The notes beneath the pieces were generated by a model. That model ran no database searches. It worked only from the letters and a program-made list of their open reading frames with translations, and had not been told where the DNA came from. Made by a program: the position numbers and the translations under genes. DNA of 64,000 nt from Sequoia sempervirens (Eukaryota > Streptophyta > Pinopsida > Cupressales > Cupressaceae), in NCBI GenBank assembly GCA_007258455.2, contig VDFB02275623.1, positions 1 through 64,000 of the forward strand, given 5' to 3'. Positions 25,590 through 37,561 of the stretch are shown here, in pieces; positions within the stretch are counted from its first letter, which is position 1, and each line of letters begins with the position of its first letter.

Positions 25590-26447
25590 TGTTAGTGTAA
25601 AAATAATGTTAATCTTAACTTAGGTAAGGCTAACAATTGTAAGCTTAACTTAGGTGAATAAACTCAACCATAGTTTGGGTGTGCACATGTTTACTTGCAA
25701 GTGTGTAATTAGTCAACTTGGTAGGTATGCACACCACTATTCAGTTGGAGGCTGATTGGTGCATTTGATACATGTTAGGTTAGTATTCTTGTGGAGGCTC
25801 AAGTATGTTCACACTAGCCTACTTGCCTTGCCTCAATTGCTATAAATAGAGGTAACAAATATGAGAATAAACAATGAACCTTATAGAGTATGGGTAGGCT
25901 GATCTCAAGCTCCTCATAGTTTGTATTAGGAAATTTATTTTTAGCATAATAGAATAGCTAAATGTCTATTATTGATGTTTTCCTTTATTGAATTCAAAAT
26001 GTTATTGTGAAAGGTACTTAGGCATAGATGTTCTTGGGTTATTGGCATAAGTTTTCAATTTGGGTTTGGGTACGGGGGTTCAAGATCATTGGTATGGAGA
26101 AAACAATTGGGTTGGGTATTTTTGTTTCAATTTGTCCAAAAAACATATAAAAAATCACAATATAGACATACTTTAGCCTAGAAGTTGGAATTAAATTTAG
26201 ATAACTACATATACATGTCTTAAGTTGTTTTGAGGTCCAATTTAGGGTTTAGGGTTAGGTTTTCAGGTTGATTGATCAACCTACAAAGACCAAAAAATAG
26301 AAATAAATAAAAAAAATAGGTTGTGCTTGCACCCATAATGTACTGGACGCAAACCTGAAACTACAGTGAATCATATTTGGATTTGAGGGTTTTTCTCAAT
26401 TGACTAGTAACGTAGTTATTGGCATAGTTATCCTACCAATTTTAACA
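25590..26447 (+). repeat. Right (3') LTR of the 13.3-kb element, enlarged by an insertion
   Basis: 858 bp against 511 bp for the left LTR. The difference is a 365-bp insertion with a 12-bp duplication near its end. Without that the LTR is about 481 bp. Confidence 0.82.
26050..26414. mobile_element. 365-bp insertion of unknown class in the 3' LTR
   Basis: Flanked by a direct 12-bp repeat GTTATTGGCATA (26038-26049 and 26415-26426); the left LTR has the site once (GGTTATTGACACA). It has no clear terminal inverted repeat and no poly-A tail. It includes a short plant-telomere-like run (TTTAGGGTTTAGGGTTAGG, 26241-26259). The duplication length would suit a MULE or a non-LTR insertion, but the class is unresolved. 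Confidence 0.7.
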
Positions 26448-27850
26448 ATTCATGGACATTTCAAAGATGACTCTCATCTTCTCTATAAAGAAATCACCTA
26501 CTAAGGAATACACATTACTCTTTTGGAAGGACAGCTAGAATGGTTACATTTGTTAAGCTAGACATGCATTTAGGGAATTGGAGTTAACCTGTTGGTGTTT
26601 TTTAAATACCAAGCTGATCTCACATATAACCTATGGATTTGTCATTTCCAATGGTTAGCTACTTGGAGGGATTGGCCAATGAACAGGTGAAAGTTGCAAT
26701 AACTTTCCCTCTGCACTTTGGGCTCTACAAAACCTGGGAGGGTGATCCCATACAATGCAATTAAGATACTCTTGTGCCAATTTACGTCATTTATTGTAAA
26801 ATAACATATATATTCTCTTCTATTTTGCTTGATAGATGAAAGACTTCAAAGATCTTGCTAATCCTATATAGCATTTAACATTCTAAAGCAAGAGAATACG
26901 AAACTATGTGAAACTTCCATGAATTAACTTTAACTGAAATGAAACTTAGTATTTGTTCTTTTGAATTGTGAAAGATCCTAGAACTTGCAACTTATGATAC
27001 AGATCCTAGGTTAGTGCCTTGATCCTAGGGCATGGAGTCAAATTCAATGTTAATCATGGTGCATAAAAGCATTTAAATCCTAACATTACAGAGCTTTTAC
27101 AATATTGGATTACAACATTGCACTCAACATCCTAAATCAACTCTCCTTACCAAATCCTTGCACACAAATACATAAACCTACACTTTCATCAAAGTATTTT
27201 AACCAATTCTTTGAATCAAAACATTGATAAAAGCATACATCCAATAGAACAACAATGGAGATCAAATGAAAGATCCTTGATCATTTTCATTAATAATCCA
27301 TGAAAAGTGTACAATAGGAGACAATTGATTTAGAATTATGCCAATTCTTATATTCAAATGCTGTTATTGTTATACAACATATGCAAAATGCAGACTCAAT
27401 AACCTAAGAAAAAGTATCGACTTCTATTCTTTGTTCTTACATCACAAAATTCTCTAGGAGATCAATCATCCCGTGCAATTGGCCTTGAATTCCCTTTTAT
27501 AGAACAAGGGAGCAACAAGCTTCGGGCCAATTGAAAATGTCACAATTTCAAATACATTCCATAAGAGGAAAGCTATAACAACCCATGGGAAAATATTCCA
27601 TATGAGACAAAAGTTATTTTCATTTGCTGAAGAAGATATTCCTGCCTTCCAAAAGGCACTTTGTTGAAGAAGATGGTTATACAACAAACCAAATATTCCT
27701 TTTGCTCCATCTTCACATGCTTCCAAAACCTTAGGACATAAAGCATAAAAAAAGGAAAAGGACAAAGTACATCCTCCACATCAACATACTACATCAACAC
27801 TTTTACACTTTGGAGGAGACAACTTTTAAAACATTTTCATAACAAAGGCT
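26448..27850. other. No gene seen
   Basis: Non-coding. A 99-codon minus-strand frame at 27765-27466 follows the decayed region on its 3' side and looks like untranslated or LTR sequence rather than protein. Confidence 0.4.
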
Positions 27851-28800
27851 TAATCCGTAAACTTTTCAAGCCATGTGTTGTACTCATCATCTGGCCACTG
27901 AGTATCCAACAACTTTTGCACCTTAGAATTATGCAAGTTGTACTTGGCATCAATTATTGCCCTGGCCTCCTTTACAAACCCATCCAAATCAACCTCCATT
28001 CTAAATAGATCATCAATAACATTATTAGATTTGCATAATCAGGCTTGCCAGAGATATAAATGAAATTAGATAAAGAAGGGACAAGGTTCCCAAACTCTCC
28101 CTTCCATGTGGCGAAGTCCTTAGGCATTCCCCTCTCCTCCATTTCACTGAACATCTTCACATTACTTTTGAGTTGCATGCCCACTTTGCTATGAAAAGCA
28201 GAGATCTCTCCCAATAATTCAATTGCTTTCACTAGCTGTGGCAGATTTGTAGGTGCTTCAGGATCACCTTTCATGTGTGCCATCATTTCTCTCAAAGCTC
28301 CAACTCTTGTACTCCACTTACTCCATACATTCTGAAAATTCTCTTGCACATCAGAGTGTCTTTGGTAGGCCTCATGAATGTTCTTGTACACATCCCACAC
28401 ATTATCCAACTTATGTAGAATGCGGGAAATTCTGTGTCCCAAGACATCATCAACTATTTTTGTGACCACCTTTGAAGTCTCCTCCTTAGCCTTTTCCTCA
28501 TTTTCTTTGGCTATTTTTAATTCCTTCTTCAATCTCTAAATTCTGAGAGACAATGTCTCTCTATCCTGTGTTGAGAACTCTTGAGTTGAGGTAGGAGGTG
28601 GAAGGGCTTTCATTGCTGTTTTCTCTTGGGAAGCAATGTCCTTTAGCTTGTTGTATTCCTCAAGCAACCTATTATGTTTATCCATCAATTTGTCATACTT
28701 ATCCTAAGACATCTCAGCTGTGTCAGCACTCAACATGGCAGCATGCACTGTCAATTTAGTTGCTTGAGTGGGGGTCATTTCAGAAGATCTCTTTATTACA
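27851..28800 (-). pseudogene. Coiled-coil protein remnant, unrecognised (probably retroelement-derived)
   Basis: The main frame (28532-27972, 186 codons) is rich in Lys and Glu with a heptad-like N-terminus (KKELKIAKENEEKAKEE) and a central helical region. The same frame can be followed upstream across one stop near 28536 (in the Leu-Arg-Ile-stop-Arg-Leu stretch) to about 28790. It continues downstream after a frameshift near 28020 to a natural-looking end WLEKFTD-stop at about 27851. The total would be a hydrophilic, coiled-coil-rich protein of roughly 310 residues. No family recognised. The two lesions indicate a dead copy. Its position beside a candidate LTR suggests an accessory retroelement protein (inference). 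Confidence 0.45.
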
Positions 28801-28849
28801 ACATCTCCTGTGATATCACGTGTCCATGATATGAGATTGATGGAGTTAG

Positions 28850-29060
28850 CACACATCGCATCTAGGAAGTAAGCAGGTAGTGATGGAAATGCGACGCGAA
28901 GGCATCATGCGATGTGAAGGAACAACAAAGGGCATCGCACATTGCACAAAAGGATTTAGCAAGCGTTGATACAAATGTGATGCAAGGGAGACATGCGATG
29001 CAAAGGCATCACATATTGCAAATTGGTAACTAGCGGTGTGGAGGCAAAATGTGATGCATA
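28850..29060. repeat. Degenerate repeats built on GCGATG/GCATC words
   Basis: GCGATG, GTGATGC and GGCATC words recur about ten times. Two roughly 70-100-bp stretches (from about 28888 and 28970) can be roughly aligned in direct orientation. Confidence 0.45.
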
Positions 29061-29377
29061 GAAGGCTTGTGATGGAGCAACAACTTAAGTGATTTAATTT
29101 GCATGTGCGAATAAGTTGTTTTAAAAATGGGGCCGCCTAGGTAATGTGAGTGAAAAAGACTTAGCAAGACCATGGCGTAAACCCAACTTAGGACATCAAT
29201 TCCAAATATTTCAATAATGTGACATATTTCCAAGAGGGCATAACTTGGGAAAAATTAAAACACCTTAGGCAAGGAATTTTTTTGAAAGATTACCAAGGCA
29301 GATGGGACCAGTCAACACATGAACACAAGGACTTAAGCAATGACTTAACGACCGGATCTGACTCAACAGGTCAACAA

Positions 29378-31442
29378 TGTAATGTCCCCTTCTCAAGCGA
29401 CATTTCCGGTGACCGTTAGCCTTTCTTTGGGAACCGAAGGCTAGTGGAAGTTAAAATTAGGGTTTCCTAATTTTGAGGAGGTCATTGCTTTCGAGAGATG
29501 ATGGATTCAATGGCGGATTCTTTACGGGTTTTGAAGAGCTTCAGGGGTATGCTCATCTCAGCATTCAGAGCATTTTCTAGAATTTACTATTTTTAGTAAA
29601 TTCTATTTTTGGCAGTAAGCAGGATGGTATCAGGCAGTTGACTTTTCCCTTCAGTTGACTCAAGTGGCGGGTTCAGTTCTGGGCTTCAGAATGCAGTTCT
29701 GGGAAGTCGAGCTCATTTCACTTAAAAATAACATTATAATTAAAATGTTATTTATCACCTTGGCCTAGTCGAATGACTTAATGTCATTTTAAAAGGTGGA
29801 CTCAAAGGGTGGCGCCTTCATTAAGGTTATATTTAATAATTGATGAATTCTCCAAAGTCAAAAGCAATTTAATTTGGGCGCATTTCTCAAGGTGAAGATT
29901 TAATTAAAATATGATTATTGAGCTAAGGTGAAAAGGACGCCATATTAAGGAAGAGTTAGGGTTTGAAACCTTGAGTTGGATTCTAGGGTTTCGTGAAGTC
30001 AAACGAAGCTTATAAAAAGAAGTCTTGGGCATCATTTATTCATCTTTGGACAAAATATAATGTTATGCTGCCGGATTGGCTCTGGAACGCTTCGAGGAAT
30101 GAAGGCCTCCTAGCTCGGGCATCTCTTCTCGTTTGTAAGACAACGACTAGTGATGATTCTTAGTCTAGTTTGTGATCATTAATTATTGTGAGTTGTAATC
30201 TGCATATTGCATATTAGATTTCTGTTCTGCATATTAGCCATGTCTTGGAATTGCTGGTTTACTACAGCAGATTCGCATTTTTACTTGTAACTCAAAAAAG
30301 ACAAAAAAGTAGGTTGTGGGTAGTGTCTCATTCCTTCCCTTTTGGCCAAGCGCCCATATTTGCAAGTTTATAGATTTTATGAAGCAGATCTGAATTTTTA
30401 AATAAGAAATCGCCCTTCTTGGCTGGGCCGTACCTTTCAGCTTCTTGAAACTCGTGCATTAAATGTTTCTTGCATTTTAGGTCTGTTCTTTGGTTGGGAT
30501 TTAGGCGCCTCCATCATATGAATGTTTTGCATTCAGTCTTAGGGTGTTTGAATAAGTATTAAGGGAGTTCCGAGCAATACAATAGTTCTATATGTTGCTG
30601 GTTATTCACTATAATGGTTGATATCTGCGTTTTAAGTCTGTTTCTTGTGTTAGATCTGAACGCCATCATGTTAGTATTGCTTTGCATATAATTTCATGTC
30701 AATTGAGTGTGTAGTATGGGAGTTTCGAACTGCCTAAGGTAACTATTTGCTGCTGGTTAAAAGAGGAGACTGCTGATCTGTCAATACAGCTAAAAGAAAT
30801 CTGTATTTCCATTGCTGGTTGGTGTTGAGAGTTCTCAAGCCTTTGCGGATACTTCATCGGGGTTGGCCAAGTTGAGAATAAGGTTGGATCTATTGAATAA
30901 TCTCTTCATTTCAGTTCAATTCTCAGCATAGGGACTTGTTAATGCTGATTTGTATTGTTAGTAAGTTATCATCTCTCATATTGTGGCAAGTGAATGATCT
31001 TCTTGTAAACTGACAGTAGTACTGGCAGTATCTATCGAGCTTTCTCACATCCGAATTGTAATGCTTTATTTCATACAAAGTTATTGTAATAGTTACAGCT
31101 CCGCCCTATGGTAGCTACTATCCAGTTTGGGTAGAAAGCACATTCTGGGTGTTGAGTAGTTTCATTTCTCAGCATTTATCTTTCAAGCATTGTTTTGTAT
31201 TCACTCCGTCATATGGTCGCCCCTCACTCCGCATTGGATTGGGTAGCACATACTTGGCGTCGAGTTCCTTTCCAGCATAAGCAGTTTGTTTTAGATCCTC
31301 TGACCAATGCTCGCCATCATCGGCGCCATTCTGGTTAGAGTTGCTTTCTTGCACGTTTTGGTTTCTTCCTCTAACCTTAACGGGTGCACTGCTTTGTAAT
31401 TTGAATTTGAAAAAACGAAAAAATTTGGCTCGGAATATTTCA
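29378..31442 (+). mobile_element. Candidate solo LTR, about 2.07 kb
   Basis: Starts TGTAATGTCCCC, a terminus shared with other LTRs here, ends TTTCA, and is flanked by AACAA on both sides (29373-29377 and 31443-31447). A TATAAAAAG box sits at 30011, a plausible LTR promoter. No partner LTR, primer site or coding was found. The 5-bp match could be chance in A-rich DNA, so the right boundary is tentative. Confidence 0.42.
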
Positions 31443-31976
31443 AACAATGAAATAGACCAAAAGCAACCAAGGTATAGTGAATTAAGGTTTTCTTTTGAAG
31501 GGATGATAAACCCTAGGCACTGTTTGATATACCCTAACCATGGAAAGACCAATGAAGCTCAAACAATATGAAATGCATATTAGGGAACCACAAATTTTTT
31601 TCAAGGGTCCTATCATAACCTATGTCACATAGTTAAGTGATTTCCAACCAAAAAATTCAAAATTCGCCAAACATTGATACTTGACCAAAAAAATGTTAAA
31701 AATTTCCAAAAAATTGTACATATAGATAAAATCTAGGGATTGGTCAATATGTTTATCAATCAAAAGTAGGAATGTTGTATGTATACTTCAACAACATATA
31801 TACAAATTGTGTATACTTCGACTTTGTGCTTTGAGTCTATCCAGTTTTTTGGTGGAGAGGATGCTGGATGAAGGTAATGAATTATTCTGATTTCTTGCAG
31901 CGCATTGAATAGAAGGAAAGTAAGGAGTAGTGAGTAGTCTTTATTGGTGAAATTTTTTTAAACTAAAGAGAATAAC

Positions 31977-32367
31977 ATAGTGGCTATCACAGGACATGTC
32001 ACATGAGTGTGCATTTGCTTTGGATATTGACATTCCATCTTGCCCTTATGCTGATAGTCAAAAATGTAATTCGACCTGCTCAATTTAACTATATATTATA
32101 AATATTAATGGTTTGCCATAGCCTCTCTCACTCTCTTAATGTACTATCTTATATTATTTTAATGTTTAGAATTAATAGTGGCTATCACTAGACATGTCAC
32201 ATGAGTGTGCGTTTGGTTTGGATATGGACATTCCATCTTGCCCTTATGCTGAGAATCAAAAAAATAATTCGAACTGCTCAATTTAATTCCAAACACTAAA
32301 ATAATATAAGATAGTATATTAAGAGAGAGAGAGGCTATGACAAACCATTAATATTTATATAATATAG
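31977..32367. repeat. Composite repeat: direct repeat A-A' interleaved with inverted repeat B-B'
   Basis: A (31977-32088) recurs directly as A' (32175-32286). Between and after them B (32089-32174) recurs as an inverted copy (32283-32367), so the order is A, B, A', inverted B. Arms of about 85 bp could fold into a long hairpin with A' as loop. Confidence 0.9.
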
Positions 32368-32375
32368 TTAGTTTT

Positions 32376-32745
32376 TAAATTATAAATATTTTTGATATTT
32401 ATAGTTTTATAAACTATTATAAATATGTATTGATATTTATAATTTTATAAGCTATTATAAATATTTATTGATATTTATAATTTTTTTATGAATTGTTATA
32501 AATATGTATTGATATTTATAATTTTATAAACTATTATAAATATTTATTGATATTTATAATTTTTAATAAACTATTACAAATATTTATTGATATTTATAAT
32601 TTTTTATAAACTATTACAAATATTTATTGATATTTACAATTTTTTATATACTATTACAAATATTTATTGATATTTATAATTTTATAAACTATTATAAATA
32701 TTTATTGATATTTATAATATTGTAAACTATTATAAATATTTAATA
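32376..32745. repeat. A/T-rich minisatellite, nine copies of 38-41 bp
   Basis: TTGATATTTATA recurs at spacings of 38, 38, 41, 38, 40, 40, 40 and 38 bp. Each unit also holds ataaactattataaatattta. It begins next to the inverted-repeat block. Confidence 0.92.
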
Positions 32746-33369
32746 TAGTTATTTAAATTTAAATTTAAAATTATATATATTATATATGCAAAGGCCCGAT
32801 GAGTTCTGCTTCCAGGATGGTAGACTTTAAGGTTTCTATTGATGATGGCAAAAAGGTTTTTTGTTTCATCTTGATTTTGGTTTCTCTTTTGAACTTCTGT
32901 GGGTGAAGGAGGCCATTTTTCTCTGTCTTTTTGTGCTCCCCATTCATGGGTCTGAAGCAGGTTTTCTTTTATGCTCCCCATTTTTGGGTTTGAAGCAGTC
33001 CATTTTTTAATTTGTACAATTTATGGGTGCTGCCCCACTAGCAGCTATTTACTGAGCAAATATATATATATATATATGCAAATAAAAATTGCAGATCTAT
33101 ATTGTTCAAATTTAATCATGATTTTTTTCTGAATTTTATTAATTGACGAACTTGTTCCAGATTTTTCTTTGCTGAACTTGAACATGAACATGAACCTAGT
33201 GACTTAGGACATAACCATGAAGTAAGATTATTCTCACTTACATGAGGACAAAAACTGCTGCCTTGTGAAATATTGATTTTATCCACAGCTATAGTTAGCA
33301 GTTCCCACGAGAGTGTCAAGCACTTAGTGATGAGTTGTAGAGAGTCTAGAGACATTACCTATATTCCTT

Positions 33370-34390
33370 ACACATATGGCCAAAAATCCAACACTTTATT
33401 TGGTTTCCAATACATGGTGTAAAGTGCTAACGGCAACTTTATTGCAGAAAAAAAGGGATGGATAGGTCCTCTATTTGTCCTCATTCTTGGAGATCCAAAG
33501 AAACAATTGGTCACTTTTTCCTCCAGTGTCTTCTGGTCTAGGAAACATGCACTGAAATAGCTATAATTTTTGAGAGGTTTACACAAAAAGACAACACCAT
33601 TGGAGCTAGAATGAGCAATTGGGTGAGAAAATAATTGGATGTTAAGGTAGGGTATGCCAACCTTCTATTTCATCTGACTGTAGGTTTTATCGTTTGGAAT
33701 TCATGGAAGGAAACAACCACAGGGTTTCTGAAAATAGGTGTATGAATGCAAAAAGTTAATGACTGTGATAACGAACAAAGTACAATGCGCATCAAATGAA
33801 TACTCAAAGAGCATGAGGGAGATCCATTCCTCGTCAAACATGCTGGACTTTTTCATAGAAACAAATGGAAAATTCTAGTTAGACACAAATATCATTTTTC
33901 AATTGCCCAGCCAAACCAAGGATGGAGAGCTCCAGAGCTCAATTAGATCAAACTAAAATTCAATGGAGCCACAAAATGCAACCCAGGATGCAGACAGCAG
34001 AACAATCATGTCTGAAAATGGTACCCACCACATTTCCAACTAACAAGACGTTGGATATTAGACCAGCAACATGTCTAAAATATTGGTACTAAAACTATTC
34101 CTGTGGGAAAACACAATGTTTCAAATATTCTAATTCAAGGTGATTCAGAAATAGTGGTCAATATGATAAAAAAAGGAGAAATTGGACCCACACCAATAAA
34201 AAACTGATGATATCAGTAGGAAGTGAAAACCATACTCCTTCATAGTCAAAACGTTTTGAACAATTTCAAGATTCTCAAGATGCATTAAACAATTAGGCAA
34301 TAGAATGGGATAAGAGTCCTTTTAACAAAATCAACCGTCAAGTAAAAAAAGGGCAGGAGGCTAAATTTTTTCAATGGGTCTAATCAATTA
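33370..34390 (+). pseudogene. LINE ORF2 3' end: zf-RVT and RNase H-like remnants
   Basis: Plus-strand translation gives a plant LINE tail: a Cys-Pro-x-x...His...Cys pattern (SSICPHSWRSKETIGHFFLQC split by a frame change; second Cys now Ser) near 33465-33530, IVWNSWKE near 33690, then an RNase H-like segment with KLKFNGATKCNPG near 33950-33990 (family FDGA; the catalytic Asp is now Asn) and GDSEIVVNMIKKG near 34138-34176. Stops and shifts interrupt it repeatedly. It is a decayed non-LTR retrotransposon inserted in sense with the kinase gene, inside its giant intron. Confidence 0.62.
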
Positions 34391-35572
34391 CCCTTAAATA
34401 TTAGTGAGAGATTTTTAAAGAGCAGAAAGTCTCCACATAGCAGAATTGATCAAAGTAGTCACACTTTATCCATTAAAGCAACACCAAGATTCCAACTAGC
34501 AACCTCTAGCTATCATATTCATTATTAAATACAAATTACAAACTTGTGAAGTCTCTTTGAAAATTTTAAGTCCGTTCACTATGGGTCCCAACAAGCACAA
34601 TCCCAACAAGGACTTGAAGTATGGGTAAGCATCTCATTTTGATACATGTTTACAAGACTTTGCGTCCTGGTCCCCTTTTCTATAATGTCCCGTCTTCAAA
34701 ATTAAAGTAAAACCCAGTGCCCTTCATTCATAATGTATTATCTGTACCATTTGATTACAAGTTCATCGTGCAGTTAGTGCAATGCAAAGAAATATCTTGT
34801 GAAGGAATTGGCTGGTGAAGAGGAGATAACCTCTGACAATTCCTGACACATTTTTTGGCCTCATATGGGTCTAAAAAAAGTTTGGCATTTAATTAATCAC
34901 AGCATTGGCTTGGCTGTATTAAGGATAGGAAATGAAATATTAATTAATATTATAAAATGAAAAGTATAATTAAAGTTTATTTTCAATAATATCAAGAGGC
35001 ATGTGATGTAAGAACCCTTGCCTCATCTGCCCTGAATGTTTCAATTTGTGTTGTTTGACATTTTGTCAAATACTTTGCATGCAATCTGATTTTCTGAATA
35101 TGCAGGTGTCTATTTGTGATTTTTGCTTAATGCTTTGATTGAACAATGACATAAAATGATAGCATATGAGTACATAAAGCAATATAATAAAATGGAACAC
35201 TAATGGCTTCTTATTTCTCCATAGAAATGAAATATATCAGACTTAACAAAGTTCTGATCTGAGTACAACAGCAAGGAGTAGAAGTCTGATTTTCACCAAA
35301 ATAGAAGTTTATCAATAAGGCAAACATACCTGGTTACATTGAAGAGTTATTAGACAATGAAGGCCATGAAATGAAGAAGACAATGGCTGGAAATAGACTG
35401 ATATTCTGAATATTCTCAGACCAGCAACCTCTCTGAAGCAAATCTGGAAATGAAGCTCAAAAAGATGCCTTTAATAATGTTCAAACCCTCTCCAATGCAA
35501 ATCGGCTAGGGCAAAGATGAAACCCTAGAAACCCTAGGCTGAGATAGGACCAAATGATGCCAAATGAAATCT
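34391..35572. other. No gene seen
   Basis: Non-coding. TATAATGTCCCG at 34681 resembles the LTR start TGTAATGTCCC found elsewhere, but no end or duplication could be paired with it. Confidence 0.4.
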
Positions 35573-35577
35573 CCAAA

Positions 35578-36796
35578 TGTCATGTCCCCAATCTGGGACC
35601 TAATCCAATTGGCAGGAAAAAACATTTTTAAATGTTGATTTAAAAATATTAATAATAATATTAAATATTAAATAAATAATAATAATTATATTAAATAATA
35701 ATAAATAATAATATTAAATATAAATATAAATTATTGAATAAATAACATTTAAATTTAAATGAATCATTTAACTCTCTGGCCGACTCATTTTGGGGAGGTG
35801 CTAAAATATTTTCTTCTCCTAGGCCAACTTGTTTGAGGTTAGAGTATTTATGTTGGATCATTAAGCTATGTTGGGCATCTAAAATCCTGAATTATATCCT
35901 GGAGCGTAGCTTCTTGGTCTTCTAGGGACGTAGTCTCCTGGTAGCCAACTTGAGTGGGACAAAAACCTCACTCAGGCAACTCATGATTCCATTCATTGCT
36001 ATCCATTGCATTTGGAGTTGGTAGCGTTGGTTTGGGCATCCTTTTGGTAGGACGGAGACCTTTAGGCATTGGCCGCATCATCCCACAATAGGAGACAGTT
36101 GACGATTCTGGGAGTATTTGAAGACTTGCTGGCACGACATTTCACCGTCAAGGATATTAGCGAGACTTTCATCGCGCAACTTGGACACATGATCATATTG
36201 TTTGAAGATAAACCCAGGGAGTCCCGAACTGAAGCCATGGAAGGAAGCACACTTGAACACACAATAACATATCCACTCTCTTCATTGTGGTATTTGTGCC
36301 GGTTATCTTTCATTTGCTTGCAACGGGTAGAAGGAGGGTAGTGCCTACCTTTGGGGATGGGGACCATTTGAGACGTCGTGGGCAATGTGGAATCATTTGT
36401 AATGTTCACCTATCATTAATTCCACACATTTAGTTTCAGAAATAATAATCTCTGCAGTGGTTGCGTGTGCCTAAAGAACCTTGTATGTAATTAGTATTGT
36501 GTTGAATGCTTTCTCTATGTTCTGTATCTACTCTTGGCCGCTGTGATTAGCAATTCATGTGTGCATCGACTAGTTTCAGTAAAGTGCAGCGTATAATCTT
36601 TGATCTCTCATTTCTTGGTGCTAGTCTACAGTTGCATTATGTGTTTCCATTATATTATTTTATGGTTGCTTAGTTTTTTGTGGAGTTGAGTCTCGAACCT
36701 TACAATTTGGCATACAATCTCTATAACTTGGAATCATACAATAATCTTTAGGCTTTGTGTTTAGAATTTTGTGATGATTAGGTTCAACACATTACA
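35578..36796 (+). repeat. 5' LTR, 1,219 bp
   Basis: Holds a run of ATT-rich repeats (about 35640-35740) longer than in the partner LTR. Lacks a short stretch present near 38580-38612. Confidence 0.94.
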
Positions 36797-36884
36797 GTGG
36801 TATCAGAGCCATGATTCTGCCAGCCTGTGGACAATCAGAGATTTAAAGAGAGAGAAAGAGGATAGAGATAGAGATAAGTAGAAG

Positions 36885-37334
36885 ATGGAGGAGTAGATCA
36901 TATCTTTCATAGAGAAGTAGAATCAAATAAATCAACCGATGTTACAAATAATGCAGATCCTCATTGCTGCAATAACCAACAACAAATCGGGACTTTATGA
37001 CTACATAAGACGAAAGAAGAACGAAGAGGAAGATTCAAAAGCCATCAAGGAAGAGATTAAAGGGCCGGAGCCATAAGAATCAATCTTGAAACAAGAAGAG
37101 CCCAAGGTGATGGAATGTGAGCAAAACGCACAAAAGGAGGAAGTCATAGAAGTGATCGAGTCTCCTGAAGACGCTGAAGTGGAGCTTGAACTAAAGAAGA
37201 TTTCAGATGTTAATAAGGAGGCCAATGAAGTTGTGATGATAGTGGAGCAAAAAGAAGGATCAAAGTTTGAAGGTACCAAACGTTTATACTCCTTTGTTCC
37301 AAGGATGATTAGATCATTGATGGAGTTTGGATGA
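36885..37334 (+). pseudogene. Acidic gag-like remnant, about 149 residues, three nonsense codons
   Basis: From the ATG at 36885 a single frame runs to the stop at 37332-37334, interrupted by three stops (TAG, TAG, TAA) at residues 4 and 12 and just before the ESILKQEEPK stretch. Each could derive from a Gln codon by one C-to-T change. The product is rich in Glu, Lys and Val, hydrophilic, with no zinc knuckle or protease. It looks like the N-terminal part of a Gag or an accessory leader protein, but no family is recognised. It is the only coding trace in the 765-bp interior. Confidence 0.5.
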
Positions 37335-37561
37335 GAGATGTTTATCTCATCTTGAGTTTGCATAACAGTATTCCTCAATGGAACATGCTGGAGGAAGGTG
37401 AGGACATGGGAATGGGTATGTTTGATGGGATGCCTCACGAGATGTTGCAGAACGAAAATGATGCCCAACAAAATGGTGGAACAGTGACTTTCAGATTAAT
37501 CTGGGACCTGGTATACAAGTGTGAATTGCTTGTGGACAAGCAATTTTCAGGACGGAAGGAC

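Larger units (their letters stand above)
13139..26447 (+). mobile_element. Old LTR retrotransposon without recognised coding (LARD-like), carrying nested hAT and Copia insertions
   Basis: Left LTR 13139-13649 and right LTR 25590-26447 both start TGTTAGTGTAAAAATAATGT and end in a CTAACA or TTAACA motif. Directly after the left LTR is a degenerate initiator-Met primer site TGGTTTTAGAGCAAT (13650). Directly before the right LTR is a polypurine tract (caaggggga, 25581-25589). Orientation is therefore plus. Removing the nested hAT (769 bp with its duplication) and Copia (5,550 bp) leaves about 5.6 kb of interior in which I recognise no gag or pol. The flanking 5-mers (ATTTG left, ATTCA right) match at only three of five positions, consistent with age. 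The element lies in the giant kinase intron. Confidence 0.82.

Noticed and set aside
27466..27779. 99-codon hydrophobic minus-strand frame
   Set aside because: It follows the coiled-coil remnant's natural stop and reads like untranslated or LTR DNA in two overlapping frames.
28850..29060. CRISPR-like regular repeats
   Set aside because: Units are degenerate and irregularly spaced in a plant nuclear context. Not a CRISPR array.
36062..36409. 115-codon frame, repeated in part near 38020-38363
   Set aside because: Both copies are LTR sequence of the same element, so the repetition reflects the LTR pair and not a gene.
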